Counted from the stretch's first letter, positions 36,660 through 45,520 are shown. The stretch is DNA of 64,000 nt from Gammaproteobacteria bacterium (GCA_030429005.1 JAUIDP010000006.1:1-64000), one strand, 5' to 3'. Numbers and translations are program-made. Notes: a model not told the origin generated them from the sequence alone.

Positions 36660-38504
36660 GTGACGACAAAGATCCGACTCACCATGGCGCAGGCTTTGCA
36701 ACGCTACCTGGCCGCACAGTACGTCGAAATCGACGGCGAACGCCAACGACTGGTCGCCGGCATGTTCGCGATCTTCGGTCATGGCAACGTGGCCGGGATG
36801 GGCCAGGCATTGCAGGATGCCGGCCCAGCGCTGCCGGTATTCCGCGCCCATAATGAGCAGTCCATGGCGCACTCGGCCATTGCTTATGCAAAGGCCATGC
36901 GCCGAAACCGCCTGATGGCCTGTACGACGTCGGTTGGACCGGGCGCAACCAACATGGTAACGGCGGCGGCCCTCGCCCACGTCAATCGCCTGCCCGTACT
37001 GCTGCTGCCGGGCGACACGTTTGCAAACCGCCTGCCGGACCCGGTGTTGCAGCAGGTCGAGGACTATTCCGACCCGACAATTACGGCGAATGACTGTTTC
37101 CGGCCCGTGTCACGCTACTGGGACCGCATCATGCGGCCCGAGCAGTTGCTGCAGTCGCTGCCACAGGCGATCAGCGTACTCACCGACCCGGTGGACTGCG
37201 GCCCGGTCACGCTGGCGCTGCCACAGGATGTGCAGGCCGAGGCTTATGACTACCCGCAGGCATTTTTTGCCGAGCGAACGCACCGGGTATTGCGTGCCGG
37301 CGCCGACACCGAAGAGCTCTCGGCGGCGGTGGCCGCGCTGGCCGCAGCAAGTCGGCCGCTGATCATCGCCGGCGGCGGCGTGCACTACGCCGGTGCAACG
37401 GCGGCACTGGCCGGGTTTGCCAGCAAGTACTCGATCCCCGTCGCCGAAACTCAGGCGGGCAAAGGTGCACTGCCGTGGGACCATGAATTCAATGTCGGCG
37501 CCATCGGCGTGACCGGCTCCAGCGCCGCGAACGCACTGGCAGAAGATGCCGACCTCGTCATCGCCATCGGCACACGCCTGCAGGATTTTACGACCGGTTC
37601 GGGCCTGTTGATCGGCAGGGCCGGCACGCCGATCCTCAGCATCAACGTAGCAAGGCACGACCTCGTCAAGCGCTCGGCGCTCACGCTCTGTGGCGATGCC
37701 CGGCGGTCGCTGCAGGATATCGAAAGCAGTCTCGGTGATTGCGACGTCGACCCGGCGTGGGTCCGTCGCATCGCAACGCTGCGCGACACCTGGAACGACG
37801 AGGTCACGGCGGCAACGACGATCAGTGACAATGACAAGCCGTCCGATGCCGAAGTGCTCGGGGTCGTCAATCGCCGCTTCATGCAGAATGCGACGGTCGT
37901 CTGCGCGGCCGGCGGACTGCCGGGCGAACTGCACAAACTGTGGCGCGCCGCCGATGCCGACAGCTACCACGTCGAATACGGCTATTCCTGCATGGGTTAC
38001 GAAATCGCGGGCGGCATCGGCGCCAGGATGGCACACCCCGAGCGGGACATCGTCGTTATGGTCGGCGATGGCAGTTACCTGATGCTGAACTCGGAGATCG
38101 CGACGTCGATCGCGCTGCAGCAGAAACTCATCATCGTCGTGCTCGACAACCGCGGCTTCGGTTGCATCAATCGCCTGCAAACATCGTTGGGCGGCCGCGG
38201 CTACAACAACCTGTTGCAATCGAGCTACGCGGACCCGGCGGCGGCTCCCGACATCGACTTTGCACAACACGCGGCGTCGCTCGGCGCCCTGGCCGAGAAG
38301 GTCTCCGGCATCGGTGAACTGGACGCGGCACTGCAACGAGCCCGCGAAGCCGCCACCACTGCCGTGGTCGTTATCGAAACCGATCCGCTGCCGTCGACCG
38401 CAGCCGGCGGCACCTGGTGGGACGTGCCGGTGGCCGAAGTCGCCGACGACGAACAGGTGCAGGCTGCATCCGAACATTACCAGGACCGACAGAGGCAGCG
38501 CTGA
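36660..38504 (+). CDS. iolD: 3D-(3,5/4)-trihydroxycyclohexane-1,2-dione hydrolase (IolD)
   Basis: A 614-residue thiamine-diphosphate enzyme that opens the ring of the diketone made by IolE, giving 5-deoxy-glucuronate. The N-terminal domain has the catalytic glutamate in FRAHNEQSMAHSA. The C-terminal domain holds the ThDP-magnesium motif GDGSYLMLNSEIA with the downstream Asn (VLDNRGFG). IQG-like acetolactate synthase relatives differ in active-site loops and context. It starts at GTG one base after iolC and ends one base before iolE. Confidence 0.95.
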   Translation: MTTKIRLTMAQALQRYLAAQYVEIDGERQRLVAGMFAIFGHGNVAGMGQALQDAGPALPVFRAHNEQSMAHSAIAYAKAMRRNRLMACTTSVGPGATNMVTAAALAHVNRLPVLLLPGDTFANRLPDPVLQQVEDYSDPTITANDCFRPVSRYWDRIMRPEQLLQSLPQAISVLTDPVDCGPVTLALPQDVQAEAYDYPQAFFAERTHRVLRAGADTEELSAAVAALAAASRPLIIAGGGVHYAGATAALAGFASKYSIPVAETQAGKGALPWDHEFNVGAIGVTGSSAANALAEDADLVIAIGTRLQDFTTGSGLLIGRAGTPILSINVARHDLVKRSALTLCGDARRSLQDIESSLGDCDVDPAWVRRIATLRDTWNDEVTAATTISDNDKPSDAEVLGVVNRRFMQNATVVCAAGGLPGELHKLWRAADADSYHVEYGYSCMGYEIAGGIGARMAHPERDIVVMVGDGSYLMLNSEIATSIALQQKLIIVVLDNRGFGCINRLQTSLGGRGYNNLLQSSYADPAAAPDIDFAQHAASLGALAEKVSGIGELDAALQRAREAATTAVVVIETDPLPSTAAGGTWWDVPVAEVADDEQVQAASEHYQDRQRQR

Positions 38505-38505
38505 C

Positions 38506-39393
38506 ATGAGTATTTCGCTGGGCATCAACCCGATCACCTGGAGCAACGACGACCTGCAATACGTGGGCGCCGATATTTCGCTGCAGACCTGTCTTGCCCA
38601 AACGGCAGCTGCCGGCTTCGATGGCATCGAACTTGGCCACAAGTTTCCGCGCGATGCTGAGCAGTTGCGACCACTTCTCGACGAACACGGTCTTGCGCTC
38701 GTGTCCGGCTGGTACAGCGGCCGCCTGCTGACGCGCGACGCTGCGAGCGAGGCCGACGCCATGAAGAAACACGCCAGCCTGCTTGCCGCGATGGGCTGCG
38801 AGGTTTTGATTTTTGCCGAGGTTACCGGCTGCATTCATTCCGACATCGACGCGCGCCTGTCGCAGCGCCCGGAGCTGGCGGCTGGCGACTGGCGACAGTT
38901 CGGCGAACGAATGTCGGAAGTGGCCAGGGTGGCAGCCGACTACGGCCTGAAACTGAGCTACCACCACCATATGGGTACGGTCGTCCAGTCGGCCGCCGAC
39001 ATCGACGCGCTGATGCAGGCAACGTCGGACGACGTCTACCTGCTGCTGGACACCGGCCATGCCTTTTTTGCCGGCGCTGACCCGGTACAACTGGCGGCAA
39101 GCTATGCCGACCGAATTGGCCACCTGCATTGCAAGGATATTCGCGAATTGCCGATGCGCCGCTGCCTGAACCGCGATGGCAGTTTCCTGGACGCGGTACT
39201 GGACGGCGCGTTTACCGTGCCGGGAGACGGCTGCATCGATTTCCCGGCGGTGCTGGCAGAACTCCGCGATTATTCCGGCTGGGCCGTCGTCGAAGCGGAA
39301 CAGGACCCGAGTATTGCGCCGCCAGCCCGCTATGCCCGGCTGGGCCACGACAACCTGCGCGCGCTAGTCCGTGCCGAACACGACCTCGTTTAG
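38506..39393 (+). CDS. iolE: myo-inosose-2 dehydratase
   Basis: A 295-residue TIM-barrel enzyme that dehydrates scyllo-inosose to the diketone substrate of IolD. It opens SLGINPITWSNDDL, typical of IolE. It carries YHHHMGTVVQS near residue 155, LLDTGHAFFAG near residue 183 and GHLHCKDIRE near residue 205, which hold the metal ligands. The ORF-track start lies inside iolD. Its last 30 bases overlap the convergent inositol monophosphatase gene, so the two transcripts run into each other. Confidence 0.95.
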   Translation: MSISLGINPITWSNDDLQYVGADISLQTCLAQTAAAGFDGIELGHKFPRDAEQLRPLLDEHGLALVSGWYSGRLLTRDAASEADAMKKHASLLAAMGCEVLIFAEVTGCIHSDIDARLSQRPELAAGDWRQFGERMSEVARVAADYGLKLSYHHHMGTVVQSAADIDALMQATSDDVYLLLDTGHAFFAGADPVQLAASYADRIGHLHCKDIRELPMRRCLNRDGSFLDAVLDGAFTVPGDGCIDFPAVLAELRDYSGWAVVEAEQDPSIAPPARYARLGHDNLRALVRAEHDLV

Positions 39394-40158
39394 CACCGCA
39401 TAAATTCCCGGCGCTGCCGCGACAACGAGGCTGCCTTTGACCAGTGCGTCTTCGTCCGGCAGGCAATCGTTGATGACACCGCCGGCCTCCCTGATGATCA
39501 GTGCGCTGGCGGCAAAGTCCCAGGAGTTCATGTGTGGCTCGAAATAACCGATCAGGCGCCCTGCGGCGACGTACGCCATGCTAAGCGCACCGCTGCCGTT
39601 GCGGTGATACATGCCGTTGCGGCTCGCAAGCCGCGCAAACGGCACGATGGTCTGCTCGGGCGTCACACGGTTTGAGAAGCCGACACAGACCAGGCCCTGC
39701 TCCAGGCTGGTAGCAGCCGAGGCCGAGATCGGTCGGCCATTCAGCGTGGCGCCGGCGCCGTCCCGCGCAGCGAACAGCTCGTCATGCACCGGGTCAAAGA
39801 CGACACCGATGCGGAACGTCGTGCCCTCGACATAGGCGATCGAGATACACCAGCTCGGAATACCATTGACGAACGGCTGCGTGCCGTCGATCGGGTCGAT
39901 GATCCAGGTGCCCTTGCCGGCATCCGGCACGAAACTGTCCGGATCTTCTTCGCCGAGAAACAGGTCGTCCGGGTATTCGCGCATCAGCGCCGCTTCCAGC
40001 AACTTCTGGGTTTCGAGATCCGCTTCGCTGGCCATGTCCTGCACGCCTTTGCTTTGCACGTCCAGGGTTTCGAAGCGGCTGAAATAGTCCAGCGCCAGCG
40101 CCCCGGCCTCGCGGATCACCTTGCAGGCGAAATCAAAACGTTCGTCAATTCCCGGCAT
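39364..40158 (-). CDS. inositol monophosphatase family protein
   Basis: A 264-residue magnesium-dependent phosphatase. The metal triad is visible as the GEEDPD glutamates (about residue 70), WIIDPIDGTQPFVNG (about residue 88) and WDFAASALIIREAGG (about residue 213). This superfamily includes SuhB/IMPase, HisN and CysQ. Its place in an operon with phytase and an organophosphate transporter, running into iolE, argues for hydrolysis of inositol monophosphate to free myo-inositol in the cytoplasm. Histidinol phosphatase is the main alternative. Confidence 0.88.
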   Translation of the reverse strand: MPGIDERFDFACKVIREAGALALDYFSRFETLDVQSKGVQDMASEADLETQKLLEAALMREYPDDLFLGEEDPDSFVPDAGKGTWIIDPIDGTQPFVNGIPSWCISIAYVEGTTFRIGVVFDPVHDELFAARDGAGATLNGRPISASAATSLEQGLVCVGFSNRVTPEQTIVPFARLASRNGMYHRNGSGALSMAYVAAGRLIGYFEPHMNSWDFAASALIIREAGGVINDCLPDEDALVKGSLVVAAAPGIYAVLNEVVFGTD

Positions 40159-40644
40159 TCATCGCCACCTGAAAATTGCTCGTTCACATTGCCGGTGGAT
40201 GACGAAGTGCTTCTCCGTGACCGGCGTTGTGACGTGCACCATAACCTCGTCCAATTCGGGGAACGCATCGAACAACAGCACATTGACCTGCTTGAGTTCG
40301 TTGTCCGCTCCGCATTCTGACGCGTAATTCGCCAGTACCGTTCCCGTATCGGACTCTACCTCGACTGTCGCATCGCTGCATGCCGACGCGGTATCGAGCC
40401 GGAACACGTTGTCCGTTTCCCCCAGCCTCGCATTTGTGGCCGCTTCGCCTGCTATCGCGTACAGCATTTGCACACTGCTATCGATGCGACCTTGCGCGGA
40501 CATTTCGACGACCAGTTCTGCAGTCTCGTTTTGGTGCTGGCCGTGAAACAGAGCGTGATCGCCGCAGAAATCCGGTCCATCGTCCTGGCCGCACGCCGCC
40601 AGCATCAGTCCGCTTATTGCGATCGCGAGAGTTCGGCTAGTCAC
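40159..40644 (-). CDS. small lipoprotein of unknown function in the phytase operon
   Basis: A 161-residue protein starting at a GTG that overlaps the transporter stop by 8 bases. The ORF-track start is inside the transporter gene. It has a signal peptide with lipobox LMLAAC (Cys about 18), then a soluble acidic domain with paired cysteines (FCGDH, SACSD, SECGAD). I recognise no family. Tight coupling on both sides to the transporter and the monophosphatase suggests an accessory role in inositol-phosphate handling. Confidence 0.65.
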   Translation of the reverse strand: MTSRTLAIAISGLMLAACGQDDGPDFCGDHALFHGQHQNETAELVVEMSAQGRIDSSVQMLYAIAGEAATNARLGETDNVFRLDTASACSDATVEVESDTGTVLANYASECGADNELKQVNVLLFDAFPELDEVMVHVTTPVTEKHFVIHRQCERAIFRWR

Positions 40645-42028
40645 TGGCCTTGACCCGCCACAGGCTCGTTGCCAGGATGATCGATACGACCGAGGCACCG
40701 ATCCAGAACATGATCGGCACCGTGTAGTCATAGAAATATACCGTCGGCGCATTCTCGCCGATCGGGAAGACCACCCGGACCTCGCTGTCGTAGATCAGCT
40801 TGCCGCTGATGTAGTCCTGCATGCCGGCGCCGATGTAGCTGAAGATGCCGATGAAACCCATCGCCGCACCGGCTACTCGTTTGGGCGCGATGTCGATCGC
40901 AAACAGGCCGCCCAGTGCAGCCAGCAACCCGCTGAGACCGAAGCCGTAGACGATCAGCGCGGCAGCCAGCACGAAGCTGTTGGTCGGCCCGTAAAAAATG
41001 ACGACCAGCGGCAGCAATTCCATCAGGCCGAAGATCAGGTTGGCCGGCGGCCGGCGCGCGTCGAACAGTTTGTCCGACAGGTAGCCATAGGCAACGCAGC
41101 CCAGGATGCCCGCCGCGGTATTCAGGAAGATAAACAGGTTGGCGTCGAACAGGTCGAAACCGCGGATTTCCTGCAGGTAGACATTGCCCCAGCTGTTGAC
41201 CGCGTAACGCGTGATGTACATCGTCGAACTGGCCATCGCGATGACCCACATCGACGGGATCGCCAGGACTTTCAACTGGTCGCGCCAGATCTTTGCCGCA
41301 TCGTGTTTGATCGGCCGCGCATGCACCCCGCCATCGCCGCTCCACTCGGCAATCGACGGCAGGCCGAGCGTCTGCGGACGGTCCTGCAGGAAGCGGTAGA
41401 TGAGCCAGGCCGCCAGGACGCAGATCGCTGCCGGCGTCCAGAATCCCCATTGCCATGGCAGGCCAAGGCCCTTCGGCGGCGCGGCAATCAGGTAGGCGAT
41501 GCCGAGGTAGGTCAGGCCTTCGCCGATCGAGTGTGCTGTGCTCCAGATGCCGTAGTAGCGGCCGCGCTCGCCGTTGCTGAACCAGTTGGCCATAGCCACA
41601 ACGGCGGACGGGGCGCCGAAACCCTGGAACCAGCCATTCAGCACCCACAGCAATGCCGACACCCAGACGACCGACGACAGCGACATGCCGAAATTCAGCA
41701 GCGCCGACATCAGGATGCCGAAGGCAAAAAACTTCTTTACGTTGGAGTAGTCGGCGAGAAAGCCGTTGCTGAACTTGCCGGCCGCATAGCCGTACAGCAG
41801 CATGGAGCCGATGAAGCCCACCTCCTCCGGCGTGAATATTCCTGCATCCATGATCGGCTTCTTGACGACATTGAATGCGAGCCGGCAAACGTAGCCGAGA
41901 CCATAACCGACCGTCAGGATCACGATGATGTTGCGGCGGTGATCGTGAAACTGGCGGTCGATCTCGGCCTGGTCCGTCAGCCTGGGGGCATCGGGACCGG
42001 CCGCGAAGAAATGCAGGATGGACTTCAA
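40637..42028 (-). CDS. MFS transporter of the organophosphate:phosphate antiporter (GlpT/UhpT/UhpC) type
   Basis: A 463-residue inner-membrane carrier with about twelve hydrophobic helices. GYGLGYVCRLAFNVVKKPIMD, GMLLYGYAAGKFSNGFLAD-like loops and NGWFQGFGAPS-like loops are those of the OPA family, which exchange sugar or glycerol phosphates for inorganic phosphate. The gene sits between the phytase and the inositol monophosphatase, so inositol phosphate is the likely cargo. It is 4 bases downstream of phytase. UhpC-like sensing rather than transport is possible, but no uhpA/B genes are present. Confidence 0.85.
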   Translation of the reverse strand: MKSILHFFAAGPDAPRLTDQAEIDRQFHDHRRNIIVILTVGYGLGYVCRLAFNVVKKPIMDAGIFTPEEVGFIGSMLLYGYAAGKFSNGFLADYSNVKKFFAFGILMSALLNFGMSLSSVVWVSALLWVLNGWFQGFGAPSAVVAMANWFSNGERGRYYGIWSTAHSIGEGLTYLGIAYLIAAPPKGLGLPWQWGFWTPAAICVLAAWLIYRFLQDRPQTLGLPSIAEWSGDGGVHARPIKHDAAKIWRDQLKVLAIPSMWVIAMASSTMYITRYAVNSWGNVYLQEIRGFDLFDANLFIFLNTAAGILGCVAYGYLSDKLFDARRPPANLIFGLMELLPLVVIFYGPTNSFVLAAALIVYGFGLSGLLAALGGLFAIDIAPKRVAGAAMGFIGIFSYIGAGMQDYISGKLIYDSEVRVVFPIGENAPTVYFYDYTVPIMFWIGASVVSIILATSLWRVKASD

Positions 42029-42032
42029 GGCG

Positions 42033-44075
42033 TTACTTTAGCTGCATGGCTTCACGAATACGATGCCAGGGCACCAGCTTGAAGTTTTGCCGCTCGGCCG
42101 GCGATATATTCCTGCCGTCCTGGGCAACAAACACGCCTTCGGGATAGTCCGGCCCGAGGTAGGCGCTGTTGACGTCCAGCCCGTCGGTTTCCGAGATGCC
42201 ATCGATACCGGTCGCATCGTCAGCAACGACGTGGAAGATGCCGATAAAGGCATTGTCACCGCCACGTTCGTAGAGTGCGTAGCTGTCGGCACCCTGGTTG
42301 GACGCCACGAGGTAGCCGCCGCCGTCCTTGCCGTAGTAGATGGCGAGGCCTTCGACGTCGGCGGTCAGGTTGCCCGCATCGTCGGTGCTGTCCACGAGTG
42401 TGCGGGCGTCACCGCCGTCCGGCTCCGCCGAGTATTTCCAGATGCCGACATTCTCCTCGCCGACATACAGGTCACCGGTTTCGTCATCCGCGACGCAGCC
42501 TTCGGTCTGCGAACCGGCGTTGAACTCCCGTACCGGCGTCGCGCCGATCTTGCCGTTGCCACTGTCCTGCAACTCCCACTGCCGGACCAGGCCATCGGTG
42601 TCATTGATGTATACGTAGTACTTGCCGCTGGCGGCACTCCGGTACATACACTGGCCGTACGGATCGGACATGCCGGTATCGATGATGCCGTCGGCGACAT
42701 CGACCAGTGTCCGCGTTTCCTTGTCGATAATGTAGACGCTGATGCCGTCCGTTGAACGGTTGCTCGCCGTTACGACGTCGACTTTCCGGCCATCGAGTTC
42801 GAAACCGTAACGCAGGTCAACATTGTTGATGCGGCCGTCGGCGCGCGACTGAATGAGTTCGCCGGTCAGGCTGTAGACATTGATGCCGCGTTTTTTCTGT
42901 GAGCCGATGATGACGCTCAGCTCCGGCTTGTCCGGATGCACCCAGATCGCCGGGTCGTCCGCAGCGTCGCCGAAACTCTTGACCGGTTCCGTTTCCATGC
43001 TGGCCGACACGGTCACCGCCGTTTGCGCCACCTTGCGGCCCGGATTGCCGAGCGCGCCATTGACCAGCCCGGTTGCGGCAGCGAAATCCGACCATTGAAC
43101 AATCTTGTAGTTGGTGGCCGCATCGCCGTTGTCGTCGTCCGTGACAACCAGGAGCCCGCCATGGCCGTTGATCGCGGCAGCAGTCGCAGCAATGCCTTCC
43201 GATTCATCCGCGCCATCCACGGCAGCCGTTGCGACGTGCTCCAGTGTTTCGAGGTCATAGACCTGCAAACGACTTTCGTCGGCGTCCGAAACCAGCAAAT
43301 AGCCGCCGGCGTCGTGTTCGTAAGTGGTGATGCCCTTGACGTCACCGGCAAAGTTGCCGAACGGTTCCGCTACATCGACCGTTTGCATTTCCGTTTCGGA
43401 TTCGGGCTCGGCGTTCAGCTTGAAGACACCGATCACCTCGTGCGAAAAATAGATCGCTGCCCCGGCATCGTGGCCGACGCAGTGCCCGGCGCCGTAGCCC
43501 ACCGGGATCGAACGCACGTTGCGCACAACCAGCTCACCATCCCTGCCAAGCAACTCCCATTGCTCGACCATGCCGTCGGCGGTCGCGAAAACATAGGTCT
43601 TGCCCGACAGCGGGCTCTGGTACAGGCACATGCCCTCGATCTCGGCTTCGACACTCTGCAACGGCCCGCTCATCGGCACGATGTTGCGGCTTGCGGCGTC
43701 GACGGTGTAACCGAGAATCTCTGAGGCGTCCACGTCGTAGGCAACGACGAGCCCGACCGACTTGCCACCCAGCGAGAATTCGCTGCGAACATCGACCAGC
43801 GAAATGTGGGCATCGCCGACTGACGCAATTCTGTCACCGTCCAGTCCGTATACTTCCAGACCGCCGGCACCACCCGCGCCCAGGATCAGGCTGTTCGCGA
43901 GGTCCGCCGGGTCGATCCAGATGGCCGGGTCGTTGGCACCGTCCGCCGCCGTCGGCGTCGTTTGTGCGGCAGGGACGACGGTCGGTGTCTCGTTTGGCTG
44001 CTCGCCGGCTGACGAATCCGACCCGCAGGCCAGCAGGCCCGCCAGGAGAATGGGTACTAACAATTTGTAATTCAT
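42033..44075 (-). CDS. tandem-domain beta-propeller phytase lipoprotein
   Basis: A 680-residue exported protein with lipobox LLAC (Cys 17) holding two beta-propeller phytase domains. The C-terminal one (about residues 355-675) has the full family pattern: DDPAIWVHPD, GSQKKRGINVYSL, NNVDLRYGF, TEGCVADDETGDLYVGEE, DVEGLAIYY, ASNQGADSYALY and TDGLDV. These supply the calcium and phosphate ligands. The N-terminal one (about 45-345) keeps NDPAIWIDP and VDVRSEF but lacks the KKRG basic loop and is degenerate. Such enzymes remove alternate phosphates from calcium phytate. It leads the operon with transporter and monophosphatase. Confidence 0.93.
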   Translation of the reverse strand: MNYKLLVPILLAGLLACGSDSSAGEQPNETPTVVPAAQTTPTAADGANDPAIWIDPADLANSLILGAGGAGGLEVYGLDGDRIASVGDAHISLVDVRSEFSLGGKSVGLVVAYDVDASEILGYTVDAASRNIVPMSGPLQSVEAEIEGMCLYQSPLSGKTYVFATADGMVEQWELLGRDGELVVRNVRSIPVGYGAGHCVGHDAGAAIYFSHEVIGVFKLNAEPESETEMQTVDVAEPFGNFAGDVKGITTYEHDAGGYLLVSDADESRLQVYDLETLEHVATAAVDGADESEGIAATAAAINGHGGLLVVTDDDNGDAATNYKIVQWSDFAAATGLVNGALGNPGRKVAQTAVTVSASMETEPVKSFGDAADDPAIWVHPDKPELSVIIGSQKKRGINVYSLTGELIQSRADGRINNVDLRYGFELDGRKVDVVTASNRSTDGISVYIIDKETRTLVDVADGIIDTGMSDPYGQCMYRSAASGKYYVYINDTDGLVRQWELQDSGNGKIGATPVREFNAGSQTEGCVADDETGDLYVGEENVGIWKYSAEPDGGDARTLVDSTDDAGNLTADVEGLAIYYGKDGGGYLVASNQGADSYALYERGGDNAFIGIFHVVADDATGIDGISETDGLDVNSAYLGPDYPEGVFVAQDGRNISPAERQNFKLVPWHRIREAMQLK

Positions 44076-44144
44076 AAGAAAATCTACTCTCAGTGCGGTT
44101 GCGGTGAGGTTGGGCCAAGCTGCCCGGACATTATCGCAGAAAAT

Positions 44145-44190
44145 GAAACAAATATTCTACTTTTGTTTATAATAGGAACAAATGTTCTAA
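44145..44190. promoter_or_regulatory. tandem GAACAAAT(A/G)TTC operator elements between phytase and phosphatase genes
   Basis: GAAACAAATATTCTA (44145-44159) and GGAACAAATGTTCTAA (44175-44190) are two copies of the element found beside the RpiR-type regulator at 30.84 kb. They flank a TATAAT box (44168-44173) that points at the metallophosphatase gene, so a bound regulator would block RNA polymerase in both directions. Confidence 0.68.
44168..44173 (+). promoter_or_regulatory. -10 box (TATAAT) for the metallophosphatase/symporter operon
   Basis: A consensus TATAAT about 43 bases before the ATG of the phosphatase gene, lying between the two operator copies. The -35 position falls in the first copy and is not consensus. 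Confidence 0.5.
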
Positions 44191-44215
44191 TCCTGTCCAT
44201 GCCGGAGCCCCTCCA

Positions 44216-45517
44216 ATGACTCAAGAACGCTCGATTTTGCTGCTTGTCAGCATCGCCTTCGTTGGCACGCTGGCCGTCGCCTGCAGCAAAGACAAACCAG
44301 CGACGGATACTCCGTCTGATGCCGCCACGCATGCAAGCGTTGGAATCCTGATGTTCGGCGACAGTGGCTATCACCTCAACTATCCCGACCAGGACGACTA
44401 CGACGACCTGTTTACGCCGGAGGAGTTTTACCAGGACGAGTGGGACGACTGGGAGGACGACAAGCGCCCCATGGACGAGTTTGAAGCACGCCCGACGTCA
44501 ATTTCACCGGTCACGGGCCAGACGGTTCCAGCCACGGGAATGCACGCAGTTTCGAGGGCTATGAAAACGTTCTGCGCCGAAAAGGCAACCTGCCACTTCG
44601 GCCTGATGCTCGGCGACAATATTTACCCGAGCGGCGCGACCCTCGGCGCCGACGGATTCGATGACGCCGACCGGTTCCGCGACATATTCACTATTCCTTT
44701 CGGCGACATTGTCCAGAAGCCGGACTCCTACCGCACCTACGTGACACTGGGCAATCACGACTGGGAAACTTCGCGCGAAGGCGGCTTTGCACAAATCGAG
44801 TTTCTCGACGCAGCCGAAGAGTTCTATATCGACGGACCGTTCTATACCGTCAAACCGCCCGCCGGCAATGGCGACATCGAACTGTTTATTGTCGATACTG
44901 CGATGATTCTCGCCTCGACAACCGTCTACGAGGACTTCCTGCATGACGACGGCTCCGAGGCAACCACTGATATCCTTGACGAACCGGACTACTTCGTCGA
45001 ACCGATGACAGAGGCAGAAAAAGCACAACCGCAGTGGCTGGAAGAACAACTGAAGGCGTCGACGGCAAAATGGAAATTTGTTGTCGCCCATCACCCTGTC
45101 TGGTCTTCTTCCGGCAGCAAGTTCGAGCAGGCGCGCGTACTGCGTGAAATGCTGCTGCCCGCCATGTGCCGTTATGCCGATGGCTACCTCGTAGGTCACG
45201 ACCACACGCTGGAAATTCATACCGATGACTGTTCGGCTGCACTCGGCAAGGCAACAGCAGAGCCGCTGGTGCAGATCGTTTCCGGCGCCGCGGCCAAGCA
45301 ACGACCAACACACACGACATTCATGCAACACCAGGATGCCAAGTATCCCGAACACAAGACTCTCTATGCAGAGGGCCTGTTGTGGGGATTTGCCCACATG
45401 ACGCTGGAAGGCGATACCGCTCGCGTCCAGACGATCAAGTTGCCGGACGATGGCAGCTCTGACATGACCGTGTCTTTCGAATTTGAATTTCCCCGGCGCT
45501 CGCACCTCAACCAGTAA
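44216..45517 (+). CDS. purple-acid-phosphatase-like metallophosphatase lipoprotein
   Basis: A 433-residue calcineurin-fold phosphatase with lipobox AVAC (Cys about 23). Metal ligands appear in the order GDSG (residue 44), GDNIYPSG (about 134), GNHDW (about 180), AHHPVWSSSG (about 287) and VGHDHTLE (about 327). This is the pattern of tartrate-resistant acid phosphatases. A very acidic insertion (DQDDYDDLF to DEWDDWEDDK, residues 57-82) might bind calcium. It diverges from phytase and shares its operator, so it probably removes phosphates that beta-propeller phytase cannot. Confidence 0.88.
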   Translation: MTQERSILLLVSIAFVGTLAVACSKDKPATDTPSDAATHASVGILMFGDSGYHLNYPDQDDYDDLFTPEEFYQDEWDDWEDDKRPMDEFEARPTSISPVTGQTVPATGMHAVSRAMKTFCAEKATCHFGLMLGDNIYPSGATLGADGFDDADRFRDIFTIPFGDIVQKPDSYRTYVTLGNHDWETSREGGFAQIEFLDAAEEFYIDGPFYTVKPPAGNGDIELFIVDTAMILASTTVYEDFLHDDGSEATTDILDEPDYFVEPMTEAEKAQPQWLEEQLKASTAKWKFVVAHHPVWSSSGSKFEQARVLREMLLPAMCRYADGYLVGHDHTLEIHTDDCSAALGKATAEPLVQIVSGAAAKQRPTHTTFMQHQDAKYPEHKTLYAEGLLWGFAHMTLEGDTARVQTIKLPDDGSSDMTVSFEFEFPRRSHLNQ

Positions 45518-45520
45518 CCG

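Noticed and set aside
37110-38834. Long minus-strand ORF (574 codons)
   Set aside because: Antisense shadow of iolD and iolE, with no start context or domain.
40728-41888. Minus-strand ORF of 386 codons
   Set aside because: A frame-shifted reading of the OPA transporter gene; Arg/Ala/Gly-rich with no hydrophobic helices.
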